This document shows positions 5,670 to 6,827 of a stretch of DNA of 6,827 nucleotides, piece after piece. Made by a program: the position numbers and the translations under genes. The stretch is from Phycisphaerae bacterium. GTDB taxonomy: Bacteria > Planctomycetota > Phycisphaerae > Sedimentisphaerales > Anaerohalosphaeraceae. Within the stretch, counting starts at the first letter, position 1. Each line of letters begins with the position of its first letter. The DNA lies in the NCBI GenBank assembly GCA_003567095.1, contig PXAQ01000197.1, positions 1-6,827 of the forward strand. Direction: 5' to 3'. The notes beneath the pieces are model-generated. The model saw nothing but the letters and a program-made list of their open reading frames with translations, was not told the origin of the DNA and searched no databases.

Positions 5670-6194
5670 ATGGAATATAATCCTCTTACGGCGATATTTC
5701 CGGGGTCGTTTGATCCGCTGACCAACGGGCATCTGGACGTCATTGCGCGGGGCATGAAGCTGTTCAGCCATTTGATTGTGGCGGTCGGGCAAAATCCGGA
5801 CAAAGACGAGCTTTTTACAAAGGCTGAGCGGGTTGCGATGATCCGCGAGCTGGTGGGCGACATGCCGCGGGTTTCGGTGGAAAGCTACGACTGTCTGACG
5901 GTGAAATTTGCCGCGCAAAAGCAGGCTAACGTGATGCTTCGCGGTCTGCGGAACCTGACGGATGTCGAATACGAGTTTCAGTTGGCGATGACCAACCGGA
6001 CGGTGGCGGGCATCGAGACGGTTTTCGTGATGACCAGTGAAGAATACGGGTATGTCAACTCCAAAATGGTGCGGCAGTTGGCCCTGCTCGGCGGCGATGT
6101 GAGCAAACTGATCCCGCCGTCGGTCTTTTCGCTGCTGCAGGACAAACTGCGCGAGCACAAGCCGCGCAATAATAATGACGATGTGCCGGAGTAG
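5670..6194 (+). CDS. coaD: Pantetheine-phosphate adenylyltransferase
   Basis: This cytoplasmic enzyme transfers AMP from ATP to 4'-phosphopantetheine, making dephospho-CoA, the penultimate step of coenzyme A synthesis. Seen: 174 residues, slightly longer than the usual 160 or so because of a polar tail after 161. The nucleotidyltransferase signature PGSFDPLTNGHLDVI spans 11-25, with the T-x-G-H motif at Thr18-Asn19-Gly20-His21. Further family blocks are AVGQNPDK (38-45), FTKAERVAMI (49-58), LRGLRNLTDVEYEFQLAMTNR (start 90) and YVNSKMVRQLALLGGDV (128-144), the position of the ISS-x-x-VR motif. All expected residues, including Arg91 and Ser131, are present, so it should be active. It starts right after its promoter and is followed 12 bases later by a pterin-synthase-like gene, with one terminator for both. 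Confidence 0.98.
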   Translation: MEYNPLTAIFPGSFDPLTNGHLDVIARGMKLFSHLIVAVGQNPDKDELFTKAERVAMIRELVGDMPRVSVESYDCLTVKFAAQKQANVMLRGLRNLTDVEYEFQLAMTNRTVAGIETVFVMTSEEYGYVNSKMVRQLALLGGDVSKLIPPSVFSLLQDKLREHKPRNNNDDVPE

Positions 6195-6206
6195 GACAGA
6201 ATTACC

Positions 6207-6578
6207 ATGTACTGGATATTTGTTGACACGGAGTTTGAGGCCTCCCATGGGTTGCGGCTTGCCGACGGCACGCGGGAGGAGGTGCACGCCCATCGCTGGC
6301 AGGTGACCGCGGCGGTCTGCGCGCCACGGTTGGATGAGCAGGGCTTGGTGATGGATTTTGTGGAGCTAAAACAGCTTCTAGACGCGATTGTTAAGCCGCT
6401 GCCGGGCAAGCCGCTGGAACAAGTGTGCTGTTTTGGCGGCGGCAATGCCTCGGCCGAGGCGGTGGCCAGCCTGTTGTATGACGCGCTGGCTGCGCGCATC
6501 ACGCCGCCGGGACGACTGGACTACATCGAGGTGACCGAGGCGGACGGTTGCCGGGCACGTTATCAGCCCAACGGCTGA
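6207..6578 (+). CDS. PTPS/QueD-family protein with atypical active site
   Basis: Seen: 123 residues. AGGA overlaps the coaD stop ten bases before the ATG. The tunnelling-fold pattern of 6-pyruvoyl-tetrahydropterin synthase / 6-carboxytetrahydropterin synthase is clear: F-E-A-S-H (10-14), V-H-A-H-R-W (26-31), G-L-V-M-D-F (46-51), N-A-S-A-E (80-84) and V-T-E-A-D-G-C (109-115). The three zinc histidines His14, His27 and His29 and Glu111 are kept. The catalytic Cys of QueD is absent; instead Glu24 sits three residues before His27, the E-x-x-H arrangement known from PTPS-III proteins that can replace FolB in folate synthesis. The L-D-H catalytic His region reads PLPGKPL (64-70), without His. Inference: a pterin- or pterin-like-ligand enzyme of altered chemistry, or a non-catalytic relative. 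Similar E-x-x-H-G-H forms are, as I recall, common in Planctomycetota. The QueD name is not justified. Confidence 0.85.
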   Translation: MYWIFVDTEFEASHGLRLADGTREEVHAHRWQVTAAVCAPRLDEQGLVMDFVELKQLLDAIVKPLPGKPLEQVCCFGGGNASAEAVASLLYDALAARITPPGRLDYIEVTEADGCRARYQPNG

Positions 6579-6606
6579 CATCCGCAAGCGGGTGCATTTT
6601 ATTTTA
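6579..6606 (+). terminator. Intrinsic terminator after coaD and the pterin gene
   Basis: CATCCG (6579-6584), loop CAAG, CGGGTG (6589-6594) forms a six-pair stem with one G-T wobble, followed by CATTTTATTTTA. It begins at the base after the stop codon at 6578. Confidence 0.7.
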
Positions 6607-6624
6607 CGGCAGACGGTAATTTTT

Positions 6625-6653
6625 TCGATATGCAGTGCGAAGCGTCGTATAAT
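6625..6653 (+). promoter_or_regulatory. Candidate promoter upstream of the palindrome
   Basis: TCGATA (6625-6630) and a perfect TATAAT (6648-6653) are 17 bases apart. The transcription start would fall near 6660, inside the palindrome at 6656-6682. No gene starts between here and the window end, so its target, if any, lies to the right. Confidence 0.42.
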
Positions 6654-6655
6654 TA

Positions 6656-6682
6656 CTCAAACTGACCGATGGTCAGTTTGAG
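6656..6682. promoter_or_regulatory. Perfect 27-base palindrome, possible repressor operator
   Basis: CTCAAACTGACC (6656-6667) and GGTCAGTTTGAG (6671-6682) are perfect reverse complements around GAT. The ACTGACC/GGTCAGT half-sites are of the kind bound by TetR-family repressors, and the site covers the predicted start of the promoter at 6625-6653, where binding would block transcription. The alternative is that it forms one end of a small inverted-repeat element (see the repeat at 6654-6827). Confidence 0.5.
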
Positions 6683-6719
6683 AAGTCAAAAATTAAAGTG
6701 CAAAAGTCAAAATTGTGGA

Positions 6720-6745
6720 ATCCGCCTTTGGCGGATAGCATTTTT
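6720..6745 (+). terminator. GC hairpin followed by a T run, weak terminator candidate
   Basis: ATCCGCC (6720-6726), loop TTT, GGCGGAT (6730-6736) is a perfect seven-pair stem; T5 follows at 6741-6745 after a four-base gap. It could attenuate transcription from the promoter at 6625, or may simply be a dispersed intergenic palindrome. Confidence 0.38.
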
Positions 6746-6827
6746 ACGAACGATTTGAATGTCTTGCAAGATGTTTAATCATCATCGGTTAAGGTAAATT
6801 GTTGTAGTTTATCGGTCAGTTTGAGTA

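Larger units (their letters stand above)
6654..6827. repeat. 17-base inverted repeats bounding a 174-base segment
   Basis: TACTCAAACTGACCGAT at 6654-6670 recurs as its exact reverse complement at 6811-6827, the last base of the window, so the right copy may extend further. Both outer ends are TA. The 140-base interior carries a repeated AAGTCAAAA(A)TT motif (6684-6694 and 6704-6714), a GC hairpin (6720-6736) and a ten-base palindrome TCTTGCAAGA (6762-6771), but no open frame of note. This would fit a miniature inverted-repeat element with TA target duplication, or two operator sites in a regulatory region. Confidence 0.45.

Noticed and set aside
5568..6293. Minus-strand frame of 241 codons
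   Set aside because: Shadow of coaD, which is certain on the plus strand.
1..6827. CRISPR array, tRNA or rRNA genes
   Set aside because: No regularly spaced repeats, no tRNA cloverleaf-like segment and no rRNA sequence were seen on either strand.

Overview
The window looks like a chromosomal stretch from a bacterium, most likely a Planctomycetota member of the class Phycisphaerae. That placement is inference. It rests on the planctomycete-like form of the pterin-synthase protein (E-x-x-H-A-H-x-W in place of the Cys-containing motif) and on the style of the short intergenic hairpins. Nothing here is a ribosomal or other phylogenetic marker. A cell with an outer membrane is suggested by a lipocalin lipoprotein.

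Layout. (1) 1-409, minus strand: N-terminal part of a Blc-type lipocalin lipoprotein, cut by the window edge. (2) 410-846: a divergent, gene-free region with candidate promoters for both sides, a nested GC hairpin and an AT-rich inverted repeat. (3) 847-3643, plus strand: a tight two-gene unit. The first gene encodes an exported TPR protein with a C-terminal FMN-binding domain. The second encodes a NapH-like membrane polyferredoxin fused through an internal twin-arginine segment to a NapG-like four-cluster ferredoxin. Together they look like a quinol-to-periplasm electron conduit ending in a probably covalently bound flavin. The enzyme they serve is not in the window. (4) A strong bidirectional terminator at 3681-3712 separates this unit from a convergent minus-strand gene (3736-4356). 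That gene encodes a membrane-anchored PGRP/Amidase_2-like domain that seems to lack its zinc ligands.

(5) 4561-5346, plus strand: a promoter, a clear ribosome binding site and an HD-superfamily-like protein whose metal-binding residues are mostly replaced. (6) 5347-5632 holds no gene I can support. (7) 5633-6605: a TTGACA promoter sitting almost on the start codon, then coaD (coenzyme A biosynthesis) and a PTPS/QueD-family gene 12 bases later, closed by an intrinsic terminator. (8) 6606-6827: a second TATAAT promoter overlapped by a perfect 27-base palindrome. Its left half recurs in inverted orientation at the very end of the window, so this is either a repressor-controlled promoter or a small inverted-repeat element.

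The most notable features are the NapH-NapG fusion with its flavin partner, and the fact that three other proteins (PGRP-like, HD-like, PTPS-like) keep their folds but have lost canonical active-site residues. All family assignments are from reading motifs; no database search was possible.
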